63,406 nucleotides of DNA from Conexivisphaerales archaeon (GTDB lineage Archaea; Thermoproteota; Nitrososphaeria; Conexivisphaerales; DTJL01). Position numbers and translations under genes: made by a program. This document shows positions 1 through 8,692 of this stretch, piece after piece (within the stretch, counting starts at the first letter, position 1; each line of letters opens with the position of its first letter). Location: NCBI GenBank assembly GCA_038728585.1, contig JAVYTR010000010.1:1-63406 (forward strand), written 5' to 3'. A model generated the notes under the pieces. It made no database searches. It was not told where the DNA came from and saw only the letters and a program-made list of their open reading frames with translations.

Positions 1-991
1 TATGCTAAAATCAAGGCTACCTGTAATTGCTGTCTGTGCGACAAGGACAGGAGCGGGGAAGAGCACAGTCTCAAGAGCAGTTGCTGCAGCGCTGAAGGAG
101 CTGGGTAAAAGAGTGTCTATAATAAGGCACCCCATGCCTTACGGAAATCTCAAACTGGAGGTTGTACAAAGATTTGCATCGTTTGAGGATATGGACAGAA
201 ATCAATGCACGATCGAAGAAAGGGAGGAATACGAGCCTCATATAGAGATGGGCAACGTAGTATTTGCTGGTGTCGATTACGAAAGGATTCTGAGGGCTGC
301 AGAGAACGAGGCAGATATAATACTCTGGGATGGGGGTAATAACGATTTCCCCTTTTACTGGCCTGACCTCCTGATCGTGGTTGCAGACCCTCACAGGGCT
401 GGTCACGAAATTTCCTACCATCCTGGTGAGATGAACCTGAGAATGGCTGACGTGGTTGTGATAAACAAGGTTGACACAGCCATGCCTGATAAGGTCAGGG
501 AAGTTAGGGAGAACATTAAGAAACTGAATCCAGATGCTGAGATAATAGAAGCGGCCTCTGACTTCTATGTCAGTGATGAATCTCTAATCAAAGGAAAGAG
601 GGTGCTGGTGGTGGAAGATGGCCCCACAGTGACACATGGGGAGATGAAGGAAGGGATAGGAGCCATTTCTGCCAAAAAGTTCGGAGCGTCTGAGCTGATA
701 GACCCAAGACCTTTTGCAAAGGGCTCGATAAAGGAAGTGTACGAAAGATACCCGTCGCTCGGTCCCGTACTTCCAGCCATGGGTTACAGCAGGGAGCAGA
801 TGCTGGACCTTGAGCATACGATAAACAGCATTGACTGTGATACCATAGTCCTTGGAACACCTGTAAACCTTGCCAGGATAATAAGCATAAGTAAGCCTAC
901 AGTCAGGGTCAGGTATGAGATTCACGAAAGAAGCGGTACAAAGTTGAAAGAGATAATTTCCGATTTTCTAAGAACCAAGCCGATGAGTTGA
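1..991 (+). CDS. Cyclic 2,3-diphosphoglycerate synthetase-like GTPase (COG2403), 5'-truncated by window edge
   Basis: The protein has a P-loop (ATRTGAGKS) a few residues after the first visible methionine, then a nucleotide-binding fold with VVINKVD, the typical NKxD base-recognition motif of a GTPase. I recognise the COG2403 family, related to cyclic 2,3-diphosphoglycerate synthetase, whose members run to about 440-460 residues with a roughly 120-residue Rossmann-like domain before the P-loop. Only about 330 residues are present, and the first visible residues (MLKS) match the middle of family members as I remember them. The gene therefore very likely begins left of the window and the ATG at position 2 is internal. 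The family's role in vivo is unproven; cDPG synthesis is known only for methanogen members. Confidence 0.75.
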   Translation, partial: MLKSRLPVIAVCATRTGAGKSTVSRAVAAALKELGKRVSIIRHPMPYGNLKLEVVQRFASFEDMDRNQCTIEEREEYEPHIEMGNVVFAGVDYERILRAAENEADIILWDGGNNDFPFYWPDLLIVVADPHRAGHEISYHPGEMNLRMADVVVINKVDTAMPDKVREVRENIKKLNPDAEIIEAASDFYVSDESLIKGKRVLVVEDGPTVTHGEMKEGIGAISAKKFGASELIDPRPFAKGSIKEVYERYPSLGPVLPAMGYSREQMLDLEHTINSIDCDTIVLGTPVNLARIISISKPTVRVRYEIHERSGTKLKEIISDFLRTKPMS

Positions 992-1040
992 ATGTTATTT
1001 TAGCAAAATTTTATTTGTTTCTGTCTTGTCAGCTGTCCAG

Positions 1041-1433
1041 TTGATGAGACTGAGTGATGCTGCAGTAGGGATTCTTGAACGGAAGAATTTCGGCTTTCTG
1101 GCAACAATCAAGAAAGATGGCTCTCCGATGTAACCCCTGTCTGGGTTGACCACCAGAATGGTATGATTCTCGTCAATTCACGCCAGAGAGGTTAAAGGTG
1201 AGAAATGTGAAGAGGTACCAAGGGTATCGATGATGGTACCTGATTCGCATAACATGTACAGGTATCTGCTTGTAGAAGGGAAGGTCGTCGAAATTACCGA
1301 AAAAGGTGCGCAAGAGCACATAGATAAGCTGGCCTTCAAATATACAGGTGCTTCGAAATTCAGAAAAAGTGGCGAAGACGAAAGGAGGGTAATGCTGAAA
1401 ATACAGCCCCAGAAGGTTATAGAGCACCTGTAA
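1041..1433 (+). pseudogene. Decayed pyridoxamine-5'-phosphate-oxidase-fold (PPOX, F420/FMN-type) protein
   Basis: Reading in three successive frames reconstructs one small flavin/F420-binding split-barrel protein of about 130 residues. The first part (from about 1041/1044) encodes ILERKNFGFLATIKKDGSP and hits a stop at the M-TAA around 1129. One base out of frame the sequence resumes with VTPVWVDHQNGMILVNS, then LKVRNVKR in a further frame, and finally PRVSMMVPD followed by an open frame to 1433 (from 1230: MYRYLLVEGKVVEI through to the end). The order and spacing match Rv1155-like PPOX proteins. At least three single-base frame disruptions are needed, so the gene looks inactivated unless the assembly has errors here. 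Confidence 0.75.
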
Positions 1434-1669
1434 ATGCTCTGGTTATCCTTATCTTTCCTGCCTTCTCTCAGTTCCGCATGGTTCCTGTGTTAATTCTCGT
1501 TAGTCCTTTGACCTCTCCAAGTGTTTGTATTTTTTCATTTATACTAATAACAATCTATCGCTATTTATGATTAACCTGCTGACAAGGTGTCAATCAGACT
1601 TTGCGAGGTTTTCTGGCAAACAGTTATCTTAAAGTATCCCCTGCTTTCTAAGACAGGGCAGAACGTTCT

Positions 1670-3805
1670 TTGCTCAAAATAGATAGGATAAGGTCGTTTT
1701 CTGAAGAGCAGCTCGGTCTTCACAAAGAAACTGATATCGAAACACTTCTGTACAAAAGGATAGATGAAGAGGGGAGCGTAATAGGCGAAGAGCCAAGTCT
1801 TCAGGAAGAGCAGCTCAAAGAGATGTACAGACTGATGGTCTATGCAAGACTCCTCGATGAACAGATGACCAGGCTATCAACTTTCAGAGAGATCGGTACA
1901 TATGCTCCGTTCAGGGGGCAGGAGGCTGCTCAGATAGGATACAGCATGGCCATGGAAGCAAACGACTGGTTAGTGCCTATGTACAGGGATACAGGTGCTC
2001 TGGTTGCAAGAGGTATGCCTGCTGAGCAGCTATTTCTTTACTGGGCTGGAGACGAAAGGGGAATGGCAATACCTGAAGGGCTGAAGATACTTCCGATAGC
2101 CATAGCTGTTGGGACTCAGGTCCCGCAGGCTGCAGGTTTGGCCCTGGCAAACAAGCTGAGGAAGACAGGCTCTGTAGTAATAACCACTACAGGTGACGGG
2201 GGGACTTCTAAGGGAGATTTTCATGAGGGTCTTAACATGGCTGGAAGCTATTCGTTACCTCTTGTCACGATTGTTGAGAACAACCAGTATGCAATATCCA
2301 TGCCCAGGTCCCAGCAGACAGCATCAAAGACGATTGCTCAGAAGGCTGTCGCATACGGTATAGAAGGACTGCTCGTAGATGGAAACGATGCTGTAGCTGT
2401 ATACGAAGCCACAAGATACGCTGTGGAAAAGGCAAGGGAGGGAGAGGGCCCTACGCTCATCGAGCTCTACACCTACAGAATGGGTGTTCACACGACTGCA
2501 GAGCTGGTTTCACACAAGCTTCAGCCTCAGGAAGAGCTAGCAAAGTGGGAGAAGAAGGACCCTATACTTAGGCTCGAGAAATACCTGCTCAGCAGAAGGA
2601 TTATCAATAGTGAATCAGTTCAGGAGGTGAGGGACGAAGCAGCCTCAAGGGTGAAGCAGGCTGTTGAGACATTCAGAAAGATAGAACCTCCAGACCCAAA
2701 GGATATCTTCAGGTACACATATGCAAGGATGACAAAGGATCAAGCACTTCAGATGAAGGAAGCCTTCGGTAGCTCCGATGAGCCTTACCAACAAATTCAG
2801 GAAGAATCTGCAAGCTCTTCGAAGACCAGACAGGGTGTGAACATCAGAAATGCGATAAACATGGCTCTGAGGCAGGAGATGGAGCTGAACGAAAGGATTG
2901 TTATCTTCGGAGAGGATGTAGGAAGGAACGGTGGGGTCTTTCAGGTTACCAAGGGACTTCAGGACGACTTCGGGATGGACAGAGTCTTCGACACACCTCT
3001 TGCAGAGCTTGGAATTGCAGGTCTGTTTCTGGGGCTCTCTGTTGGAGGGCTAATCCCTGTTGCTGAATTTCAGTTCGACGGTTTCACCCCTCCGGCATAC
3101 GACCAGATCTTCAACAACATAGCGAGGTTCAGAAACAGAAGCAGGGGGAGATACAATGTCAGAGGAGTGATAAGGTTTCCATATGGAGGAGGCCTTCATG
3201 CCCCAGAGCTGCATCTCGACTCTCCTGAAACCTACTTTGTACACACGCCCGGTCTGAAGGTTGTAATACCATCGAACCCCTATGATGCCAAAGGCCTGCT
3301 TGCTTCCTCTCTTGCAGAGGAAGACCCGGTTATATTCATGGAGCCAAAGAGGTTCTACGATACCCCAAGAATAGACGTCCCAGAAGAAAGGTATCTCATA
3401 CCTCTTGGCAAGTCAAAATTAGTCAGGAAGGGGGAGGATGTGACACTTGTAACATACGGAGCCATGCTCTATTCCACGATGGAGGCTGCTGATGCAATGT
3501 CAAAGGAGGGAAGGAGCTGTGATGTCATAGACCTTCGAACTCTCTCTCCTTTGGACTTTGACGCAATTAGGGCATCTGTGGAGAAGACTGGAAGACTTGT
3601 GATAGTTCACGAGGCGCCAAAGAACCTAGGCATGGGAGCTGAAATCGCCGCAAGAATAGCCGATGAATCTTTGCTGTACCTGAAGGCGCCTGTCAAGAGA
3701 GTTACCGGCTACGACGTAGTAAACCCACTTTCCCGTCTTCAGAAATACTACATACCTGACTCTGAAAGGATTCTCAAGGCTGTAAGGCAGACTCTTGAAT
3801 TCTAG
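1670..3805 (+). CDS. 2-oxoacid dehydrogenase E1, fused alpha-beta subunits (pyruvate/branched-chain type)
   Basis: This is the thiamine-diphosphate-dependent decarboxylase component of a lipoate-linked 2-oxoacid dehydrogenase complex. Residues about 45-350 are the E1 alpha part, with the TPP/Mg motif GDGGTSKGDFHEG and the closing ENNQYAIS. Residues about 385-711 are the E1 beta transketolase-like part (FGEDVGRNGGVF, DTPLAELGIAG). In most organisms these are two genes; here they are one 711-residue chain joined by a serine-rich linker near residue 375. The start is TTG 1670, with a TATA-like TTATCTTAAAG around 1624-1634. No E2 or E3 lies next to it, but matching E2/E3/lipoylation genes are encoded at 49.5-53.9 kb on the other strand. 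The substrate (pyruvate or 2-oxoisovalerate) cannot be told from sequence. Confidence 0.9.
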   Translation: MLKIDRIRSFSEEQLGLHKETDIETLLYKRIDEEGSVIGEEPSLQEEQLKEMYRLMVYARLLDEQMTRLSTFREIGTYAPFRGQEAAQIGYSMAMEANDWLVPMYRDTGALVARGMPAEQLFLYWAGDERGMAIPEGLKILPIAIAVGTQVPQAAGLALANKLRKTGSVVITTTGDGGTSKGDFHEGLNMAGSYSLPLVTIVENNQYAISMPRSQQTASKTIAQKAVAYGIEGLLVDGNDAVAVYEATRYAVEKAREGEGPTLIELYTYRMGVHTTAELVSHKLQPQEELAKWEKKDPILRLEKYLLSRRIINSESVQEVRDEAASRVKQAVETFRKIEPPDPKDIFRYTYARMTKDQALQMKEAFGSSDEPYQQIQEESASSSKTRQGVNIRNAINMALRQEMELNERIVIFGEDVGRNGGVFQVTKGLQDDFGMDRVFDTPLAELGIAGLFLGLSVGGLIPVAEFQFDGFTPPAYDQIFNNIARFRNRSRGRYNVRGVIRFPYGGGLHAPELHLDSPETYFVHTPGLKVVIPSNPYDAKGLLASSLAEEDPVIFMEPKRFYDTPRIDVPEERYLIPLGKSKLVRKGEDVTLVTYGAMLYSTMEAADAMSKEGRSCDVIDLRTLSPLDFDAIRASVEKTGRLVIVHEAPKNLGMGAEIAARIADESLLYLKAPVKRVTGYDVVNPLSRLQKYYIPDSERILKAVRQTLEF

Positions 3806-3934
3806 AAGAATCAGGCAAGCAGACAAAGAAGAGAATAAAAATAAGAACAAGAAAAAGAAGACTAGCAGACGTACTGTACACAACGATTATATTATTTGAT
3901 GCAGCAACGACTGCTATTCAGGTGAATCTGTGGC

Positions 3935-4243
3935 TTGCCGTTTCCGTTGCTCGTAATACTTGACGTAGTAGCTCTCTCTTTGATAACTGCCCAAGCTCTG
4001 TTCTCATCACAGATGATCAGGCTGATGAAGAAAGGCATGCTGGAGAGAAGCTGGTGGTACCTTTCTACAGGTTCGATAGTGCTAGCAATAGGCATCGCAA
4101 CGTTCATAATCGATGGACTGTATGATACAGGAAGTGCTGCAACGCTCTTCTCAACCTACCTTGGAACCTTCCTTGTCATAGTCGGCAGTTCACTCACCTT
4201 TCTCGGAATCCTTTCGCAGTATCAGTTCTGGAGCTCAACCTGA
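3935..4243 (+). CDS. Small membrane protein, three predicted helices
   Basis: This 102-residue protein is not one I recognise. It has three hydrophobic segments, at about residues 5-25, 43-63 and 73-95, with a short basic loop (MKKGMLERS) after the first. The start is TTG 3935; an in-frame stop at 3923 rules out an earlier start. It stands alone between the E1 gene and the nucleoside phosphorylase on the same strand, and the phosphorylase has its own TATA-like box. Function unknown. Confidence 0.6.
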   Translation: MPFPLLVILDVVALSLITAQALFSSQMIRLMKKGMLERSWWYLSTGSIVLAIGIATFIIDGLYDTGSAATLFSTYLGTFLVIVGSSLTFLGILSQYQFWSST

Positions 4244-4271
4244 TGCACAACCAATCTTAGCCAGCTCAATC

Positions 4272-4277
4272 TTTTTA
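4272..4277 (+). promoter_or_regulatory. TATA-like box of nucleoside phosphorylase
   Basis: The T-rich box TTTTTAGCATA is centred about 27 bases upstream of ATG 4302, the spacing expected for an archaeal leaderless transcript. Confidence 0.5.
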
Positions 4278-4301
4278 GCATAAAGAAGAAGAGGTTAGCC
4301 C

Positions 4302-5018
4302 ATGGCAGAGCCTCAACATATAAAGGCCAAATCAGGAGAAATAGCAAAGAAGGTTGTTGTTTCAGGAGACCCGGCAAGAGTAAAGCAGCTCTCAGAGATG
4401 CTCGACGACAGGAGGCTTGTTAACGAGAACAGGGGCTTCCTGACGTATACAGGGCTGTACAAAGGGGAAAGGCTGACAGTCGCATGCCATGGCGTGGGAG
4501 CTCCTTCAGCGGCTGTAGTGATAGAGGAGCTGATAATGCTAGGAGCCAAAGCGATAGTCAGGCTTGGAAGCTGTGGTGGATTGCTGAAGCAGATGAAGAT
4601 TGGAGATGCTGTTATAGCAACTGGAGCAGCGTACATGGGAGGTACGCTTCATCAATACCTGAAGGGTGAGCATATCTCTCCAGTTCCAGACTTTGAACTT
4701 ACTCGCAACCTTGTTGACACGGCAAAGGAGCTAAGGATAAGTCATTTTGTAGGACCTGTTTTCTCAAGTGATGCATTCCATGCAGAGGACCCAAACTTTG
4801 TAGAGAAATGGACCAGCAGAGGCTACGTAGCAGTTGAAATGGAATGCGCGACTCTCTTTGGCCTGTCGATGCTGAGAAAGGTAAAGTCGGCATCCCTGCT
4901 TCTTGTAAGTGACAACCTGGCTGAGATGCAGCCCATGGTCGATGCAGAAGCACTCAAAAAGCATGTTGAGCTTGCAAGCAAGGTTGTCTTCAATTCCCTG
5001 CTGAACTACCAGCTTTAG
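4302..5018 (+). CDS. Nucleoside phosphorylase (uridine/purine, PNP-UDP family)
   Basis: The enzyme cleaves nucleosides with phosphate to a free base and (deoxy)ribose-1-phosphate, in nucleoside salvage. At 238 residues it has the hexameric PNP/UDP fold size. Visible motifs are SGDPARVKQL (phosphate-binding arginine near the N-terminus), HGVGAPSAA, RLGSCGGL and the nucleoside-binding VEMECATLFGL, followed by a late Asp (SDNLAE) near the catalytic position. It resembles archaeal 5'-methylthioadenosine/purine phosphorylases and bacterial uridine phosphorylase equally well, so the base preference is open. It has its own promoter and no co-transcribed partner. Confidence 0.85.
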   Translation: MAEPQHIKAKSGEIAKKVVVSGDPARVKQLSEMLDDRRLVNENRGFLTYTGLYKGERLTVACHGVGAPSAAVVIEELIMLGAKAIVRLGSCGGLLKQMKIGDAVIATGAAYMGGTLHQYLKGEHISPVPDFELTRNLVDTAKELRISHFVGPVFSSDAFHAEDPNFVEKWTSRGYVAVEMECATLFGLSMLRKVKSASLLLVSDNLAEMQPMVDAEALKKHVELASKVVFNSLLNYQL

Positions 5019-5075
5019 CTCATCCTGCAATAGAGAATCACCATATTGAAATATTCAATTTTACAGGTTCATACC

Positions 5076-6383
5076 ATGGGCCCCAGAGCAAGAGCTAGGG
5101 CTGAATGGGAAAGGCTGAGGACAGTCATGGTGCATACACCAGGGATAGAAATGAGGCTGGGTCTGCTGGCACCATATGCATCACTTTACGAGAGAGCATT
5201 CAGCGGAAGTGATGCTGTGCTTGAACACGAAAGGTTGAAGTATATTTTGGAGAGAGAATTCGGTGTCGAAGTTCTTACCTTCAGGGACTCTCTGCTGAAG
5301 GCAACAAAATCTGACGATAAAAAGAGAAAAGAGCTGATAAACCTTGCAATGAACTACATATCGTTCAGGGGAAGCAGAGAGGAGGCTGTTCATGCAAAGG
5401 AACAGCTGATTAACAATTCTGACTCCTATGACGATGAACATTACTTCGCCATACTTCTCCTAAACCCTCTTATCGACCTCTCGAAGGGCAAAGGGGCGAG
5501 GGCTGTATACGTCGATATAACTGCCAGGCAGCCTCTTTCAAACCTCTACTTCATGAGGGACCAGCAGGCCATAACGGATAAAGGTATATTTGTGGGAAGA
5601 ATGTCAAAGCCGCAAAGAAGAAGGGAATGTACGGTCACATCGTTTGCCTGGAAAGCGATCGGTCTTAACCTTCTGCATGAAACAGCTGAACCTGGCAGGT
5701 TCGAAGGAGGGGACTTCATGCCGATGAAGGATTTTGCCCTTGTGGGGGTTGGCGACAGAACAAACGAGGAAGGTGTAAAGCAGCTTCTGAAGTACGGAGT
5801 GGAGTTTGAAGAAGTGGCAGTTGTGCACCAGCCAAGGCATCCTCTTATGGGTCAGCAGGACAAGATGGTGAGTATGCACCTTGATACTTATTTCAACTGC
5901 ATATCTTCAGGCCTCGTGGTTGGGAATGAGCTTTTGCTGAGAAACGCGCAGGTTGAGGTGTATGAAAGGACAGAGAAGGGAAACTACAAAAGGAAAAAGG
6001 AGCCGAGCATCAGGAACCTCTTTGATTACATAAAATCCAAGAAATTCGATATAATAAGGATAAACACACTTGAGCAGATGTGCTATGCATCTAACTTTCT
6101 TTGCATAAGGGAGAACGTCATTCTGGCTGTGGAGACTGACAGGATAGTCAAGAAGGTGCTGGCCAACCTGAAGGCCATAGCCCAGAGGAACCCTGCAAAG
6201 TATGGAAGGCTGCTGAGTCAGGCAGAAAAGGACTATTCGGACCTGAAGAGTTCGGGAGGATTCTTTCCTCACAAGAAGGAGATCTACGAATATGGTGTCG
6301 ACGCTTACCCCATTACACTGACAAACCTGACCGGAGGATATGGAGGAGCTCACTGCATGACTTGCAATCTGGTCAGGGGGTGA
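5076..6383 (+). CDS. arcA: Arginine deiminase
   Basis: The enzyme hydrolyses L-arginine to citrulline and ammonia. Diagnostic motifs are all present: LYFMRDQ, FEGGDFMP, MHLDTYF (catalytic His and Asp) and the C-terminal nucleophile Cys in GGAHCMTC. The length of 435 residues is normal for ArcA. The frame is open from TTG 5046, but ATG 5076 is preferred because an AT-rich box (ATATTGAAAT, 5044-5053) lies about 27 bases upstream and family members align from about here. No ornithine carbamoyltransferase or carbamate kinase is nearby, so the ATP-yielding deiminase pathway is not shown; it may feed nitrogen recycling. The stop is 1-7 bases before the next start, suggesting co-transcription with the aldo/keto reductase. 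Confidence 0.88.
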   Translation: MGPRARARAEWERLRTVMVHTPGIEMRLGLLAPYASLYERAFSGSDAVLEHERLKYILEREFGVEVLTFRDSLLKATKSDDKKRKELINLAMNYISFRGSREEAVHAKEQLINNSDSYDDEHYFAILLLNPLIDLSKGKGARAVYVDITARQPLSNLYFMRDQQAITDKGIFVGRMSKPQRRRECTVTSFAWKAIGLNLLHETAEPGRFEGGDFMPMKDFALVGVGDRTNEEGVKQLLKYGVEFEEVAVVHQPRHPLMGQQDKMVSMHLDTYFNCISSGLVVGNELLLRNAQVEVYERTEKGNYKRKKEPSIRNLFDYIKSKKFDIIRINTLEQMCYASNFLCIRENVILAVETDRIVKKVLANLKAIAQRNPAKYGRLLSQAEKDYSDLKSSGGFFPHKKEIYEYGVDAYPITLTNLTGGYGGAHCMTCNLVRG

Positions 6384-6384
6384 A

Positions 6385-7218
6385 GTGAATATGGAATACA
6401 GACAGTTTGCAAGGACTGGTGAAAAGGTTTCTGTAATAGGTATGGGAACATACTACGACCCTCTCTGGATAGCAACTGCAGCTATCCTGCGTTACAGAAG
6501 ACATAAGGATAGGTCAATCAAAGCAATACAAACTGGCCTGGAAGCCGGTATAAATTTCATAGATACCGCAGAAATTTACCACACTGAGGAGATGGTAGGA
6601 GAGGCAATAAAGAATGCGAAGAGGGATGAACTCTTCATAGCTACAAAGGTGTCATATCCTTATCACTATTCTTATGAGGGAATTCTGAAGGCATGCGAAG
6701 GAAGCCTCAGAAGGCTTGGTACAAGCTATATAGACCTATACCAGTTTCACATGCCTTTCAGGCTGTCAAGGATAAGGGATATGATGAGGGCCATGGAAAA
6801 GCTAATTGATTCTGGCAAAATCAGGTACATAGGTGTCAGCAATTTCAGTCTTGAACAGATGAAACTAGCTATGGAGGCAGCAAGCAAGCATGAGATAGTA
6901 TCAAATCAGGTGAACTACAGTCTAGCCAACAGGCAGATAGAAGGCAGCCTGCTTCCATTTTGTGAAAGAGAAAGGATAGCAATCGTGGCTTATTATCCTC
7001 TAGGGCACGGTAAGCTGGCAAGAGAATCAAACCTGCTTAAAACCTTCAAGGAGATGTATCCTGAAAAGACATATGCTCAGATCGCACTTAACTGGTTGAT
7101 AAGCAGAAGCGATGTTGTATTCCCTATCCCGAGAGCATCAAACCCGGCACATGTATCCGAGGATTGCGGTGCGGCAGGCTGGAGGATGAATGTGGGTTCA
7201 TATCCTATGGAAAGGTAA
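6385..7218 (+). CDS. Aldo/keto reductase
   Basis: This is an NAD(P)H-dependent carbonyl reductase of TIM-barrel fold. The catalytic tetrad is visible as Asp60, Tyr65, Lys88 and His122 (IDTAEIY, ATKV, YQFH), and the cofactor-binding tail has IPRASNPAHV. The length of 277 residues is typical, although the last dozen residues after GAAGWRM do not resemble the usual family ending. The frame starts at GTG 6385; ATG 6391 is a good alternative because a G-rich stretch at 6376-6380 would be better placed as a ribosome-binding site. It follows arcA with almost no gap, so the two are probably one transcript; the substrate is unknown. Confidence 0.82.
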   Translation: MNMEYRQFARTGEKVSVIGMGTYYDPLWIATAAILRYRRHKDRSIKAIQTGLEAGINFIDTAEIYHTEEMVGEAIKNAKRDELFIATKVSYPYHYSYEGILKACEGSLRRLGTSYIDLYQFHMPFRLSRIRDMMRAMEKLIDSGKIRYIGVSNFSLEQMKLAMEAASKHEIVSNQVNYSLANRQIEGSLLPFCERERIAIVAYYPLGHGKLARESNLLKTFKEMYPEKTYAQIALNWLISRSDVVFPIPRASNPAHVSEDCGAAGWRMNVGSYPMER

Positions 7219-7220
7219 CA

Positions 7221-7229
7221 ATATATAAT
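7221..7229 (+). promoter_or_regulatory. TATA box upstream of gnd operon
   Basis: ATATATAAT lies just after the aldo/keto reductase stop. A transcript starting about 27 bases downstream would have a leader of roughly 50 bases before TTG 7304. Confidence 0.45.
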
Positions 7230-7303
7230 GAGTTTACAGCCGCACCACGAGGCAGGGAGCATAAAATCTTGTCTGCCCTTCGCTCAGCAGAGGGGGCTTC
7301 AGT

Positions 7304-8686
7304 TTGAGCTCTGACCTAGGGATAATAGGATTAGGCACTATGGGAGCTAACCTCGCTCTCAACTTCAATTCAAAGGGGTTCAAGGTTGCTGTTTACAACA
7401 GAACCGCTTCCGTGACAGATGAATTCATTTCAAAGAACAGAAGAGATGGGCTGAAGGGTTTCAAACAGCTTTCGGAATTCTGCTCTGACCTTTCAACCCC
7501 TAGGGTCATACTGATAATGGTCACTGCAGGAAAGCCTGTAGATGCAGTGATAGATTCGCTTCTTCCATATTTATCGGATAAAGATATAGTCATAGATGCA
7601 GGCAATTCTTACTTCAAAGACACGCAGAGAAGGTACAGGCAGCTGAAGGAAAAAGCTGTCAAGTTCGCAGGAATCGGGGTTTCTGGCGGAGAAGAAGGAG
7701 CACTTAAAGGCCCGAGCATCATGGCTGGCTGTGACACAGATGCCTGGCAAGAGATAAGCTACATGCTGAGCAGCATAGCTGCAAGGGATTTTGAGGGTTC
7801 TCCATGCGCTGCCAGACTCGGTTCTGATGGGGCTGGCCACTTTGTCAAAACAATACACAACGGGATAGAGTATGTGATACTGCAGCTGATAGCTGAATCA
7901 TACATGCTTCTAAAATCCTCAGGAATGGACAACCTTGCCATCTCAGATTACTTTGCTCGCATTAACAGCGGCCTTCTTCGCTCTTACCTGCTCGGGATAG
8001 CCTCAGATGTTCTGAAGAAGAAGGAAGATGGTAAATACCTTGTGGACCTGATACTAGACAAAGCTGAGCAGAAGGGAACAGGGATATGGGCAGCTCAATC
8101 TGCGCTCGAGCTGGGTGTACCAGCTTACAGCATAGCTGTTGCACCTATGGTCAGAAGCATGTCCAGCCTGAAGGAGCAGAGGGTCCTTGCTTCTTCAAAG
8201 TTGAGAAGGGAAACAGAAAAGATAGAGGTTGATGCCAGTCAGCTTACTTCAGCCATACTCGCAGCTGAGGTTGCTGCATACTCAGAGGGCTTCAGCATAA
8301 TTTCTTCAGCATCCAAGGAATACAGCTGGATGACAGAGCTGGCAGAGGTGGCAAGAGTATGGCAGGGTGGCTGCATAATAAGGTCTGAGCTCCTCAGACC
8401 GATAAGAAAAGCTTTGAAGTCAGAGCCAGAAATGAACATACTTCTTGACAACCACATCTTCAAAGTCCTAAACGAGGCTCTACCATCCCTCAGGCAGATA
8501 GTTTCTATTGCAGCATCAGCCTCTTTGCCTTTACCCGCATTCTCAGCGACCCTACAATATTTGGAGACATACTTCACAGACCCCCTGCCTACAAACATAG
8601 TTCAGGCGCTTCGAGATTATTTTGGTGCGCATGGCTACAGGCGAACAGACAGGGAAGGCAGTTTCCATACAGACTGGAGGAGCTGA
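7304..8686 (+). CDS. gnd: 6-phosphogluconate dehydrogenase, decarboxylating
   Basis: The enzyme oxidises and decarboxylates 6-phosphogluconate to ribulose-5-phosphate. The N-terminal Rossmann motif is GLGTMGAN (residues 9-16). The substrate signature GVSGGEEGALKGPSIMAG and the catalytic-lysine region HFVKTIHNGIEY follow. The helical C-terminal half has KGTGIWAAQSALELG, and the end FGAHGYRRTDREG is the phosphate-binding tail typical of the full-length (about 470-residue) bacterial/eukaryotic enzyme. At 460 residues it looks intact. Full-length Gnd of this type is uncommon in archaea, which usually lack the oxidative pentose phosphate pathway, so transfer is possible. The next gene starts 6 bases after its stop and is probably its functional partner. 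Start TTG 7304. Confidence 0.92.
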   Translation: MSSDLGIIGLGTMGANLALNFNSKGFKVAVYNRTASVTDEFISKNRRDGLKGFKQLSEFCSDLSTPRVILIMVTAGKPVDAVIDSLLPYLSDKDIVIDAGNSYFKDTQRRYRQLKEKAVKFAGIGVSGGEEGALKGPSIMAGCDTDAWQEISYMLSSIAARDFEGSPCAARLGSDGAGHFVKTIHNGIEYVILQLIAESYMLLKSSGMDNLAISDYFARINSGLLRSYLLGIASDVLKKKEDGKYLVDLILDKAEQKGTGIWAAQSALELGVPAYSIAVAPMVRSMSSLKEQRVLASSKLRRETEKIEVDASQLTSAILAAEVAAYSEGFSIISSASKEYSWMTELAEVARVWQGGCIIRSELLRPIRKALKSEPEMNILLDNHIFKVLNEALPSLRQIVSIAASASLPLPAFSATLQYLETYFTDPLPTNIVQALRDYFGAHGYRRTDREGSFHTDWRS

Positions 8687-8692
8687 AATCGC

